Positions 47,803 to 57,800 of a DNA stretch of 64,000 nt are shown piece after piece. The stretch covers positions 53,176 through 117,175 of the forward strand of contig VXMF01000004.1 of assembly GCA_009841225.1 (NCBI GenBank), in the 5' to 3' direction. A model generated the notes under the pieces. It was given only the letters and a program-made list of their open reading frames with translations, searched no databases and was not told the DNA's origin. Source of the DNA: Terriglobia bacterium. Lineage in GTDB: Bacteria > Acidobacteriota > Terriglobia > Bryobacterales > UBA6623. Within the stretch, counting starts at the first letter, position 1; each line of letters begins with the position of its first letter. The position numbers and the translations under genes were made by a program.

Positions 47803-49455
47803 TCAGTCGCCGTCGGGTGCTTCGGCCGGCTCTTCCCGCACGTGCAGGACTTGATTTGCAGCGACGCCTCGAATCGTCGTAGTCACGCCCGAAGGCCACT
47901 CGACCGTGACCCGTTCGACTTCAGGAGCAGAGCCGAGTCCAAAATGGACCGGTCCGGCACTAGACGAGGCATACCCGACACTCGTGGTGACATGGTTGAA
48001 TTGAGTCCCGTCCGGGGTTTCGACGCGCACTACCGCCCCGATTCCATCGCGATTAGAACTCGTGCCCTCGAGATCCACGGCGAGCCATCCGGCAGTCGTC
48101 TCGCTGTCGTTGATCCAGATCTCCGCAGGATCGCCGAGGGCGGTCACGGCGAGGTCCAGCCTGCCGTCGCCATTGAGGTCGCCGACCACCGCGCCGCGAT
48201 GTCGCCTCGGAGGAGCGGCGTCGAATCCGGCCTCTTCCGTGAGAGCTACGAATCCACCCTCGCCTGCGTTGCGAAAGACGCTGTTGTGCTGCCGGATCTG
48301 GACGCCTTGGTGGATTGGGTGGACTTGCACGTCGCCGCGAGAAAAGAAGATGTCCTTGCGGGCGTCGTCGTCGAAGTCGGCGATGATCGCGCTATACCCG
48401 GCCATGTCGCGGGTTTGCCCCGCGATGCCGCTCGCCCCCGTAATGTCGACAAAGTACCCTTCGGGCGTGTTCCGCATCAGCGGGAACGTCTCGCCCGGCA
48501 AGGCTGCGTAGACTACTTCGGCCAAGCCGTCACCATCGATGTCGCGGGCATCTAGGCCCATACCGGATACATCCCGACCGTGCTCAGGCAGAGCGATGGT
48601 GGCCTCGAACGCGGTCTCTTCGAATCGCCCCTCGCCTGTATTGCTGAACAGGAAGTTGGGGAGTTTGTCGTTGGTCACGAAGACGTCGAGGAATCCGTTG
48701 CCGTCGAAGTCGGCTACAGCCGCACCCATGCCCTTGCCCACGTGAGCGCGAATCCCAACAGACACCGACACGTCCGCAAAGGTGCCATCCCCGCGGTTGC
48801 GATAGAGGCGGTTCGGCATCCCCGTATAGTGCTTGGGGTGACAGTAGTCACGAGGGCCCGACGCGTCGCAGACGGGGTCGACCCCAACACTCCAGCTCAG
48901 GTAGTTGACCACGAACAGGTCCAGCAAACCGTCGCTGTCGTAGTCAAACCATGCGCCTGCGACGGCCCACAGCTCGCCGAAGTCAGGATCTGCCGAACTG
49001 AGGCCGGCCGTCTCTGTGATGTCAATGAAGCCGCCAGCGCCGTCGTTGCGATACAGCGTGTTGCCGTGCAGGCCGGCGACGAACAGGTCTTGGTCGCCGT
49101 CATTGTCGTAATCCGCCACCGCCGCGCCGAAATCGAATCGCTGACCGGCCAGCCCGGCGGCACTGGTGACGTCGGAGAATCCAGCCTTGCCGTCGTTCTC
49201 GAACAGACGATTGCTGAATCGGTCGGCAGTCTTGCGATTCCCTGGCAGTTCGGCCCCGTTGGCAAAGTACAGGTCTAGGTCTCCGTCGCCGTCGTAGTCG
49301 AACAACGCCGCACCGCCAGCCATGGTCTCAGGCGCGTAGCGGCTCTCCGACTGGCAGTTCTCCAGCCTGAAGGTGCTCGCCTGATGGGAGAAATGGATTT
49401 GGGCCCCGATCGGCAGGGCCGCGAACGCCGCCAACAATGGCCAAGCTCTGGTCAT
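47803..49455 (-). CDS. CRTAC1-family FG-GAP/UnbV protein
   Basis: 550 residues with a signal peptide (MTRAWPLLAAFAALPIGAQ). FG-GAP-like blades carry Asp-rich loops (DYDGDGDLDLYF, DYDNDGDQDLFV, DFDGNGFLDVFV, DLNGDGRLDLAV), followed by an ASPIC/UnbV C-terminus (GIGAVVRVETPDG, VTVEWPSGV). It starts 2 nt after the TPR gene stop, so the two are translationally coupled. The TPR protein and two propellers form a minus-strand operon, likely exported. Biochemical role unknown. Confidence 0.82.
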   Translation of the reverse strand: MTRAWPLLAAFAALPIGAQIHFSHQASTFRLENCQSESRYAPETMAGGAALFDYDGDGDLDLYFANGAELPGNRKTADRFSNRLFENDGKAGFSDVTSAAGLAGQRFDFGAAVADYDNDGDQDLFVAGLHGNTLYRNDGAGGFIDITETAGLSSADPDFGELWAVAGAWFDYDSDGLLDLFVVNYLSWSVGVDPVCDASGPRDYCHPKHYTGMPNRLYRNRGDGTFADVSVSVGIRAHVGKGMGAAVADFDGNGFLDVFVTNDKLPNFLFSNTGEGRFEETAFEATIALPEHGRDVSGMGLDARDIDGDGLAEVVYAALPGETFPLMRNTPEGYFVDITGASGIAGQTRDMAGYSAIIADFDDDARKDIFFSRGDVQVHPIHQGVQIRQHNSVFRNAGEGGFVALTEEAGFDAAPPRRHRGAVVGDLNGDGRLDLAVTALGDPAEIWINDSETTAGWLAVDLEGTSSNRDGIGAVVRVETPDGTQFNHVTTSVGYASSSAGPVHFGLGSAPEVERVTVEWPSGVTTTIRGVAANQVLHVREEPAEAPDGD

Positions 49456-49457
49456 GC

Positions 49458-50660
49458 CTAGTCGGGCGCGTGGTCCAGCGCGATATACAGCGCCTTGGTG
49501 GCATCAGGATCGCCCGGCGCCATCCGCAACACCTCGCGCAGGCGCGCCTTGGCCTCGACCCAGCGGTCGAGCCGGCACAGTGCGAGCGCCGCATTGCGAT
49601 GGAACCCGACCTCGTCCGGCGCGATCGCCGCAGCAGCCTCGTATCGCTGCAACGCCAATTCGAAATCCCCTTCAGCTTCGGCTTGCAGGCCTTGGTTGTT
49701 GAGCTGGCCCGCTTCGTTGATTCGCGCTTCTTCCAGTGCCCGGTCGGATCCAGACGCGGCGATGCTACCAAGCACGCGGCGTGCCTCATCGGCCTGACCC
49801 GCGGCGCGCAGCGCCCGGCCGAGCGCGTATTGGGCGGCGCGATCTGCCGGATTCAGGCCTGTCGCCCGTCGCAGGACTCCAGCGGCGGCCACCGGATTGC
49901 CGTCGCGCAGGAGTTGCTGGCCATGGGCGAATTGCGCCTCAGCGTTTGCGGGCAGCAGCTCTGCTGCCGTCTCAAGAACCGGTCCTGCACTCGTGTTGTC
50001 CGGATCCTCCGCCAGGATGCGACCCCACTCCAAGTACGCGGGGCCATGGTCGGGTTGCAGCTCGGTCGCCGCCTTGAAGTCCGCCGCGGCCTGCGAGATG
50101 CGGTCAAACTGTTGACGCGCCCTGCCCCGGAAGAAGTGCAAGCGAGCCTTCGTGGGCGCGTCTTGCGCGTGCTCGAGCGCCTTTCCAAAGTGCAAGATGG
50201 CCTCGGTTAGGCTGCCGTCGAGTGCGAGTGAGAGCGCCAGTCCTTCGTGGGCTGGCCCCAGCCGATCATCCAGAGCTAGGGCGGCTCGAAACGATTCTTG
50301 GGCGCGGCCGTTCTCTCCAAACTGGGCCAGAGCCTGCGCCAGCGCCAAGTGATTGGCCGGATTGGCTGCCTGCAGTCGCGCGGCCGCAGCAAGAGCTCCA
50401 AGCGCCGCAGAGCGCCTGCCCAACAGTGACAGCGCCACCCCCAGCAGCCGCTGGGCATCGGCGTTCTGAGGGTCGGCGCTTACAACGGGCGCGAGCGTCT
50501 CCACCGCGCCCTGGGGAGAGCCATTGACCAACGCCTCTGTGGCTGCAAGCAGAGGATCTGGAACATCCGCGCCTAGCACCGACCCAAGTGCAGCCAGAGC
50601 CGCCAACCCGCTCAGCCAACGCCGGCGAGCGACGCACAGGATTCGGCGATTAAGAACCAA
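49458..50660 (-). CDS. Exported TPR-repeat protein
   Basis: 400 residues. The start is uncertain: TTG 50660 is used here, followed by a basic n-region and a hydrophobic segment (WLSGLAALAALGSVLGAD) that reads as a signal peptide. The rest is tandem TPR helices with the usual Ala/Leu/Gly spacing (NADAQRLLGVALSLLGRRSAALGALAAAARL, NPANHLALAQALAQFGENGRAQESF and so on, seven or more units). TPR proteins serve as scaffolds. This one is the first gene of the operon with two CRTAC1 proteins, so a scaffold for an envelope complex is plausible. Confidence 0.75.
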   Translation of the reverse strand: MVLNRRILCVARRRWLSGLAALAALGSVLGADVPDPLLAATEALVNGSPQGAVETLAPVVSADPQNADAQRLLGVALSLLGRRSAALGALAAAARLQAANPANHLALAQALAQFGENGRAQESFRAALALDDRLGPAHEGLALSLALDGSLTEAILHFGKALEHAQDAPTKARLHFFRGRARQQFDRISQAAADFKAATELQPDHGPAYLEWGRILAEDPDNTSAGPVLETAAELLPANAEAQFAHGQQLLRDGNPVAAAGVLRRATGLNPADRAAQYALGRALRAAGQADEARRVLGSIAASGSDRALEEARINEAGQLNNQGLQAEAEGDFELALQRYEAAAAIAPDEVGFHRNAALALCRLDRWVEAKARLREVLRMAPGDPDATKALYIALDHAPD

Positions 50661-50899
50661 TCCACACCCAGTTTACAAAGCTCATCGATTCCGCCGTAGG
50701 AGGCTATCCGAGTCTGCGATGCTACTTTCGCCAGATCAAGAATGGGCTGTTGTCGAACAGCAGCCGCTATCCGCCAACTCACAAGCTCGTCTGATCGCTC
50801 TAGACCTGTATCTCAGACTCTCGAAGTCCACTCCGTCGAGGAAATCGGCGGTGGTCTCTTCTGCGGCGCATGCCGACAAGGTCGGATTTCCTCGAAATA

Positions 50900-50916
50900 A
50901 TGTATTCTGAATACAT
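50900..50916. promoter_or_regulatory. Perfect 17-bp palindrome before the second DUF4143 gene
   Basis: ATGTATTC-T-GAATACAT, 8-bp arms around one base, ending 11 nt before the ATG of the DUF4143 ATPase in an unusually AT-rich stretch. It looks like an operator overlapping the promoter or ribosome-binding site. Confidence 0.55.
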
Positions 50917-50927
50917 AATTTTAACCA

Positions 50928-52157
50928 ATGAACCGCGAGATCCCATATATTACCCGCTCCCTCGAACCCGTCCTCCAAAGAGCCGCAACCGAGTTCCCGG
51001 CAGTTGTCCTGACCGGACCGCGACAGTCCGGCAAGACGACACTCCTTCAGAGCCTGTTTGGGGAGCGATACCGCTACGTTTCCCTAGAGCCGCCCGATAT
51101 CCGAATCGCTGCCCGAGAAGACCCGCGAACGTTCTTGGATCTTCATCCTCCCCCGGTAATCTTCGATGAGGTGCAGTATGCTCCCGACCTGTTGCCTTTC
51201 ATCAAGGAGAAGATCGACGCCAATCGACACGAGACCGGACAGTTCCTGCTGACTGGCTCCCAGAATCTGCTGCATAGCGAAAGAGTGACCGAATCCTTGG
51301 TCGGCCGCGCCGCAATGCTCCGCCTGTTTCCGTTGTCCAGGCGGGAAGCCGAAGGAAGACCTGCGCTTCCATTGGCCTGGGAGCACAGCCCCGCCTCCTT
51401 GCCTGGATCCTCCTACTCGTTTGGCGAACTGTGGAAGCGGTTCTTGCGAGGCGGCTACCCCGAATTGGTGGCGAACCCCGGTCGGGACGAGCGGATGTGG
51501 CACGCCAGCTACGTCCAGACCTATCTCGAACGGGACTTGCGCATGCTCAGGCAGATCGGGGACCTGTCCCAGTTCCAGATCTTCCTACGGGCGCTGGCGG
51601 GCAGAAGCGCCCAACTCCTGAATATGGCAGATCTTGCCCGAGACCTCGGCGTCACGCTCCATACAGTCAAGGCATGGCTTTCCGTGCTCGAAGCAACCTA
51701 CCAGGTGATCGTGCTTCGTCCGTACTTCGCCAATGTTGGCAAGCGGCTCGTCAAGACACCGAAGGTATATTTCACTGACGTGGGCACGCTTTGCTATCTC
51801 GTGGGGCTGAAGGACCCTGAACACGCCTCGTCGGGACCCATGGCGGTCGCAATTCTGGAAACCGCCGTGGTATCCGAAGTTGTGAAGACGCTCGCACACC
51901 GCGGGCTGGAGCCGCAAGTCTACTTCTGGAGGACCGCCGCGGGAACCGAAGTGGACCTACAGGTCGACGTCGAGGGGAAACAAGTGCCTATCGAGGTCAA
52001 GCTCTCGGCCACGCCGCACCCGGGCATGGCCGCGGCCATCAAGCGCTGGAAGCGGGATTTTCACGAAACGGCGATGCCAGGATATGTCGTGCATCCAGGC
52101 GATGTCCGGATCCCTCTCGGCGCCGGAACCCTCGCTCTACCATTTGCGGCTTTGTGA
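50928..52157 (+). CDS. AAA_14/DUF4143 ATPase, second copy
   Basis: 409 residues. AAA_14 domain with Walker A TGPRQSGKTTLL, Walker B VIFDEVQYAPDLLPF and FLLTGSQNLLHS, then DUF4143 with a winged-helix-like part (FLRALAGRSAQLLNMADLARDLGVTLHTVKAWL) and a C-terminal nuclease-like core (VYFWRTAAGTEVDLQV and VPIEVKLSATP, resembling E-V-D and E-x-K residues of PD-(D/E)XK folds). It shares the layout of the copy at 41576-42751 but is clearly divergent. No toxin, methylase or transposase adjoins it. No function is established for the family. Confidence 0.85.
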   Translation: MNREIPYITRSLEPVLQRAATEFPAVVLTGPRQSGKTTLLQSLFGERYRYVSLEPPDIRIAAREDPRTFLDLHPPPVIFDEVQYAPDLLPFIKEKIDANRHETGQFLLTGSQNLLHSERVTESLVGRAAMLRLFPLSRREAEGRPALPLAWEHSPASLPGSSYSFGELWKRFLRGGYPELVANPGRDERMWHASYVQTYLERDLRMLRQIGDLSQFQIFLRALAGRSAQLLNMADLARDLGVTLHTVKAWLSVLEATYQVIVLRPYFANVGKRLVKTPKVYFTDVGTLCYLVGLKDPEHASSGPMAVAILETAVVSEVVKTLAHRGLEPQVYFWRTAAGTEVDLQVDVEGKQVPIEVKLSATPHPGMAAAIKRWKRDFHETAMPGYVVHPGDVRIPLGAGTLALPFAAL

Positions 52158-52609
52158 TTCACCTGCGTCCGCGACTCAACCACCGAACGCGAGGCGGAGC
52201 TGCGGCAAGCGAGTGGGCCGCACCTGCACTGGGGACTCCTGCAGGCGGACCCGGCGAGCGGGAAGTTTCTTGGCTGGACGGTGCGTTTCAGAAGCTCTTT
52301 CAACATGCCGAGCTCGCTGTGGTCAAGATGTGTGCAACCCTTCAGCCAGCATTCGAAGCCGACCGCTCAGTCGGCCGGCAAGCTATCAAGCTGAATCCCT
52401 CTTATCTTGGAAGGGTGCAGGAGACAGGATTCCCAGCTAGGACTTGGGTAAGTCTCTTTCGTCTGCCGCAGGTGGCGCAAGCCACCGCCGAGGCTAGCAT
52501 CAGCTCCGCCCCCCTGCCAGCGCGGGGAGGCTGCCCAGGAGGCTTGTCCAGGGCCTGGACTGAAGCTGGGCGACGCCGGCCAGCCTTCCCCTCTCGGATC
52601 TTCGGCGAG
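52158..52609. other. Intergenic region upstream of the octahaem cytochrome
   Basis: 452 bases. A plus-strand frame (52154 onward) runs through into the cytochrome gene, but it has no export signal and no family resemblance before residue 153, so I treat it as untranslated. No repeat or RNA is visible. Confidence 0.4.
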
Positions 52610-54733
52610 ATGTCGATATCAATGTGCATCGCTCTGATGGCACTCGTGGCGTTTGCTCTTCCTGCCCGGTCTCAGATCGTCGATACCGCTCTTTTCCGCG
52701 AAGATTACACGCGGTTCACCGTGCTGGACCAAGCCGAGAGCGAGCCCGAGCGCCGGGCGCTCAGGGCGCTGCTCAATGAGTCTGACCTGCGCACGAAGGA
52801 TGTCCTCGCGGAAGAGTTCCTGAGCGCTTTCCCTGCCTCGCCGTTGCTCGCGGCGGTGTACGACATTGCGGCCAAGGCTGCAATTGACCTTGGCGAACTA
52901 GACCGAGGCATCGCGCGAGCCGAGGCATCCCTTCGAATCCTGCCCGAGAACCCGCTGCTGCTGGTCGCCTTGGCCGATGCGCGCGCGGCGAAGCAGCAAT
53001 TCGACCAGGCCGTGACAAACGCTCGCGAGGCGCTTCGGCAGCTGGACCGTTTCGACAAGCCGTCGCAGCTCAGCGCCTCTGCATGGACGGCGCTGGACCC
53101 CCAGCTCAGAGGCTCTTGCCATCTGATCTTAGGCCGGGCCGCCCTGACGCAGTCGTTTCAAGAGACAGGCTCGGCGAAAGCTCGCCAGGTCGCGAACGCC
53201 ATCGAGCAACTGACCCGTTCGCGTTCCCTCGACCGCGCCAATCCCCAGGCCGCGTACTTGCTAGGGATCGCCCACGGCCTCGCCCGGCAGCGAGCCAAAT
53301 CGGAAAGCAACTTGGCTGACGCATACCGGCTGGGAGGGCCGTTGCGGGCGCGGGCGCGGCAGGAGCTGGAGAAATCGCATCGGGAGCGACCGGCAGATGC
53401 CCGCGGTTCGTTCGAGGATTTCGTGGACGAGATCCCTTCCGCACAGATCCAAGTCGAGCCCGCCAAGCGCGACGAGCTGTCCCGCCAGGCTGCCAGCTAT
53501 GCCGGATCCGACTCCTGCCGCGACTGCCACTCCGCCATTTTCGATTCTTGGAAGCAAACCGGCATGGCGCGAATGTTCCGCGAGTTCGAGCCGGCCAACG
53601 TTCTCGGCAACTTCGAGTCACGATCCGAGTTCAAGACCGAAGACGGTGTCACGGTCGGACGGGTGGGGACGCTCGGCGACCGCCCTTACATGGAGTTCCG
53701 CGACGACCGAGGCCAGTGGCAGCGCCACTTGGTGGACTACACTATCGGCTCGAAGTGGCAGCAGGCGTACGCCACGAGGCTGCCTGACGGCCGCATCCAA
53801 GTCTTTCCCGTCCAGTACAACCTGCTGCAGGGGCGCTGGCTGAACTTCTGGCGCGTGATCGATCCGCCGGGCACCGAGCGCTCTCGCCTGGGCGAATTTC
53901 ACCAGATGAGCCGGGCCACAAACTACCAGCTCAACTGCGCCAGCTGCCACACCAGCCAGCTCTCCACGTCCAAGGCCCGGCATCCGACGGACTTCGTCCA
54001 GCTCGAGTCAGGCGTCAACTGCGAAATGTGCCACGGCCCGTCAGCGGACCACGTTGCCGCAGCACGGGCCGGTCAGCCCCTAGGCCAGGCGTCGAAGGGC
54101 AAGCCCTTTCGCCTTGCCAGCCTTGATGCGGACGAGCATGTAACTCTTTGCGGACGCTGCCACATGCAGTCCAACCTGTTCGACCTCGGGCTCCGGGGAG
54201 AGGTCAACTTCACCGGACTCTCCGGTGCCTTCTTCCCGCCGTACAAAGGGCGGCCGATCAACGAGTTCTCGCAGAAGGCATTCCATCGCGACGGACGATT
54301 CCGCGAGACTACCTTCATCGGCGAGTCCTTCGTGCGCTCGGCCTGCTTCCGCATCGGCGGCGCTCACTGCGGAAGTTGTCACGATCCGCATCCCGCCAAC
54401 CCGGGAGCGAATCCAAAATCGCTCAAGTTCTTAGACGAACCTGACCGGATGTGCCTGCAGTGCCATCGCGAGTACGCGGCGAAGGGTGCGGGGCATACCA
54501 AGCACGCACCCAAATCGCCCGGCAGCCGCTGCACGTCGTGCCACATGCCGAAAATCATGCACGCGCTCATGTTCGAAGCGTCGACACACCGTATCGACGA
54601 CATCCCGGATGCCGAAGCGACCATCCGATTCGGGCAGGACAAGAGTCCCAACGCTTGCTTGCTCTGCCACGACGACCGCGACCCGAGCTGGGCGCAGCGC
54701 CACTTGGCAAGCTGGCCCGACAGCGACGACTAG
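52610..54733 (+). CDS. TPR-octahaem cytochrome c
   Basis: 707 residues from ATG 52610, chosen because it begins the signal peptide MSISMCIALMALVAFALPARSQ; a second ATG at 52622 is close. An N-terminal half of TPR-like helices (RGIARAEASLRILPENPLLLVALADARA) precedes a multihaem half with eight CxxCH motifs: CRDCH, CASCH, CEMCH, CGRCH, CGSCH, CLQCH, CTSCH and CLLCH. The spacing recalls cytochrome c554-type multihaem proteins of the envelope, which shuttle electrons or reduce nitrogen or sulfur compounds. Substrate unknown. It is divergent from no gene and convergent with the TonB receptor. Confidence 0.82.
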   Translation: MSISMCIALMALVAFALPARSQIVDTALFREDYTRFTVLDQAESEPERRALRALLNESDLRTKDVLAEEFLSAFPASPLLAAVYDIAAKAAIDLGELDRGIARAEASLRILPENPLLLVALADARAAKQQFDQAVTNAREALRQLDRFDKPSQLSASAWTALDPQLRGSCHLILGRAALTQSFQETGSAKARQVANAIEQLTRSRSLDRANPQAAYLLGIAHGLARQRAKSESNLADAYRLGGPLRARARQELEKSHRERPADARGSFEDFVDEIPSAQIQVEPAKRDELSRQAASYAGSDSCRDCHSAIFDSWKQTGMARMFREFEPANVLGNFESRSEFKTEDGVTVGRVGTLGDRPYMEFRDDRGQWQRHLVDYTIGSKWQQAYATRLPDGRIQVFPVQYNLLQGRWLNFWRVIDPPGTERSRLGEFHQMSRATNYQLNCASCHTSQLSTSKARHPTDFVQLESGVNCEMCHGPSADHVAAARAGQPLGQASKGKPFRLASLDADEHVTLCGRCHMQSNLFDLGLRGEVNFTGLSGAFFPPYKGRPINEFSQKAFHRDGRFRETTFIGESFVRSACFRIGGAHCGSCHDPHPANPGANPKSLKFLDEPDRMCLQCHREYAAKGAGHTKHAPKSPGSRCTSCHMPKIMHALMFEASTHRIDDIPDAEATIRFGQDKSPNACLLCHDDRDPSWAQRHLASWPDSDD

Positions 54734-54851
54734 GCAACGCTGGACGCCGCCGCCCAGATGGGCGCGGCCCGCCGCGAGGGCGAGCCGCAGTAGTTCGCGC
54801 AAGGCGCGGCCGTTTTCCAGCGACACCCGGCACAGCCGGGCGCCGCCGCAT
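54734..54851. other. Gap between convergent genes
   Basis: 118 bases between the cytochrome and TonB receptor genes. No clear terminator hairpin was found. Confidence 0.25.
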
Positions 54852-57800
54852 TCAGAATATGAACTTCAGGCCGAACTGGAACACCCTCGGCCTGGTCCCG
54901 CCCGCCAAGCTGGCGATTCGGCCGAAGTTGGGATTGCCCAGGACTGTGTTCGGGGCACCCAAGTTCTGGATGTTGAACGCGTTGAAGGACTCGATGCGGA
55001 GTTCGACGCTGTAGGCCTCGCCAATCTGAACCCGCTTGAACAGCGAGATATCGATGTTCTGTACCGCCGGCGTATAGAGCACGTTCTTGCCGACATCGCC
55101 GTAAGAGAACGACGGCGTGTCGAACGCAGCGGTGTTGAACCAGCGCTCCTCGGTCTGCGCGCCCGAGAACGGGTCGCCGACGAGGTTCGGGCGGGCGTAG
55201 TTCCACCAAGCCACTTCGTTGCCGATGTTGGCCACGTCGCCGGTAACCGACAGGTTGGCCGGCTGGCCTGAGCGGAACTGCGCGATGGTGTTGAGCTGCC
55301 AGCCGCCCAGCACCTGCGACAACGGCCCGCTGCTGAGCAGGCTCTTGCCGGGTCCGAAGGGCAGCTCCCAAACTGCCGCGATCGACACGAAGTGCGGGAT
55401 GTTGTAGCCTGACGGCCCCTTGTTGGCCATCGGGTCGTAATAGTCCTGCACTGCCGAACTGCCGCCAATGCCGTTCTCGGCACCGAACCAGCCGCTCTGC
55501 GTGTCGAGCGACTTCGACCAGGTGTAGCTGATCAGCGCTTGGAAGCCGTTGGTGAAGCGTCGGTTGAGCTTCATCTGCAGCGAGTCGTACCAGCCCTGGC
55601 CAATGAAGTTGCCGTAGAACATCGTCGTCTGGTACGGGAACGGGCGACGCTGGCGAACCTCTTCGGGCGATCCAGGTCCGGCCGACAGCGCGGTGTTCGC
55701 CGCGCCGTTGTGCTCGAGCCGCTTGGTGCGGCTGCCGACATAGGCGATCGAGAATGTCAGGTTGTTCCTCAGCTGCTCTTGGATTTCCACGTTCCACTGG
55801 TGCGAATAGGCGGGCTTGGTGCGCGGATTCGCGTACCAACCCGCGCTGCCGAACGGGGAAGGGTCGGGCAGCGGAGCGCCGCCCAGCTGGTTGGCCCGTC
55901 CGACGCTGGTGAGCGGCTCGCCGACCGCGTTGTACGCGGGCTGCGCGAACTGCTTGTCCGGCCACGTCCCGATCGACTGCTGAAACCCTTGCATAACACC
56001 GGTAAAGCTGTCGTAGTTCACGCCGTAGCCGGCCCGCAGCACGGTCGTGTCGCGCAAGCGCCAGGCAACGCCGACGCGCGGCTGGAAGCCGTCGTGCGCA
56101 GGCTCGTACAGGTTCGGATCATTGGCCAGCTTGATGTGCTGCCCATTCGGCAGGTCGGCAATGTTGCCGCTGCCGGGTATGCACGGCGCGATACCGACCT
56201 GGGAGCACGGGCCAGGCAGCACGCCGCCGCCGATCAGCCAGTCCCCGGTGTCCCAATCGAACCCCGCCTGCAGACCACGGTTCATCTTGCCCACCCAGTA
56301 GGTGTCATAGCGCAAGCCGATGTTCACCGTCACCCTGCTGCTGGCCTTCCATTCGTCCTGGACGTATAGGCCCAGCGTCGGCCACGTGATGTTGTAGTTC
56401 TGGTTGCGGATCGTGTACTGCGCGGGAAAGCCCAGCAGAGCGGAGGCTACCGAGTTGCCAGTCGTGCCGGGGTTGAGGGGATCGGCCGTCTGGGCGTTGT
56501 TGAACGGAACGCTGTGCTGCGTTGTGAGCGCATCGCGCTCCTGGCCGACCCACATGCCACCGAACTTGATGTTGTGGTTGCCCTTGATCCAGCTCACGCC
56601 CTCGCTGACCATCCACTGCCAGTCGGTCTCCGGTCGCGGCGTGCTGATCCCAGGACTGCCGTAAGGCGCCTGCAGGCCGATTCCGGGCGGGCCGAACTCG
56701 TCAAGCCCGGCCCAGCCGTCGGCAGCCAGCGGGTCCATGCCGGCGGCGAGATCGGCCTGTGTGTTGAGCGCCTCACGCACCCACCCGAACTTGGTGTCGA
56801 GCACAACGTTGGTGCCCAGCAGATGCACCCAGCCGCCTGCGATGTTGCGCGGGCGGTTGCTGAAGATGCGACCGTTCTTGACCGTAGCTGGAAGTGTCTG
56901 GGGGTTGTTCAGCTGGCTGTAGCGGAACCACAGGTTGTCGGCGTTGCCGAAGCGGTGGTCGACCTTGACCTGCATCGTGTTGTTGTCGCTCTGCTGCGGC
57001 CGCGAGTTGATCACGTTGAAGGCCGGGCTGGAGACGTTGGGGTCAGGCCGGTCGAAATAGTTCTCGAAGTAGTTCCGCATCATCGGGTCGATGCGACCGC
57101 TGGGGACCGTGTTTTGCGGGAAGGGGTCCCGCACGAACGAGCCATCAGCCGCAGGGTTCGCACGCGTAGTGCCCGGGTCGTAGATGACCTGGTCGAGGAT
57201 CGCGTTCTGGAAATTGCCGGCCAGCTCGTCGTTGGTCGGATGGAAGTATGACTGCTGCTGCGAGCGGCGGTACTTCCAACCCTCCCACGCAAAGTGGAAG
57301 AAGGTCTTGTTGCGGACCACGGGGCCGCCGACAGCAGCGCCGTACTGGTTCTGGCGGAACGGTGTCGGACCGTCCCTTCCGGCATCCAGGAAGGGATTGC
57401 GCGAGTCGAACGCATCGTTGCGCAGGAACTCCCACACCGCGCCGTGGAAGTCGTTGGTGCCCGACTTGGAGACCAGGTTGATCACGCCCCCGAGGACACC
57501 GCCGTATTCGGCCTTGTCGTTGTGGGACTGCACCTTGAACTCCTGCACGGCGTCGACGATCGGCAGCACGGCCCAGCTTTGGCCGAAGAACCAATGGTTG
57601 ATCACGCCGTCCAGCAGGTTCATGTTGCTGCGGTTCCAAGCGCCGTTGATCGAAGGCAGCGCGAAGGACGACCCGGGCAGGGCCACGGGCGCGTTAAAGC
57701 TGGTGCCTCCCGCATTGCCCTGGGCGGTGCTCACGGGGGTGGCACCGGGCGTCAGGGTCAGCAGCTGCGAGTAGTTCCTGCCGTTCAGTGGCAGGTCCTT

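Noticed and set aside
52154..52609. Upstream extension of the octahaem cytochrome frame
   Set aside because: No export signal or family similarity before residue 153, whereas a clear signal peptide starts at 52610.
54730..55965. Long minus-strand frame within the TonB receptor gene
   Set aside because: It is a shifted reading of the receptor, with Gln/Arg/Ala-rich sequence and no domain.
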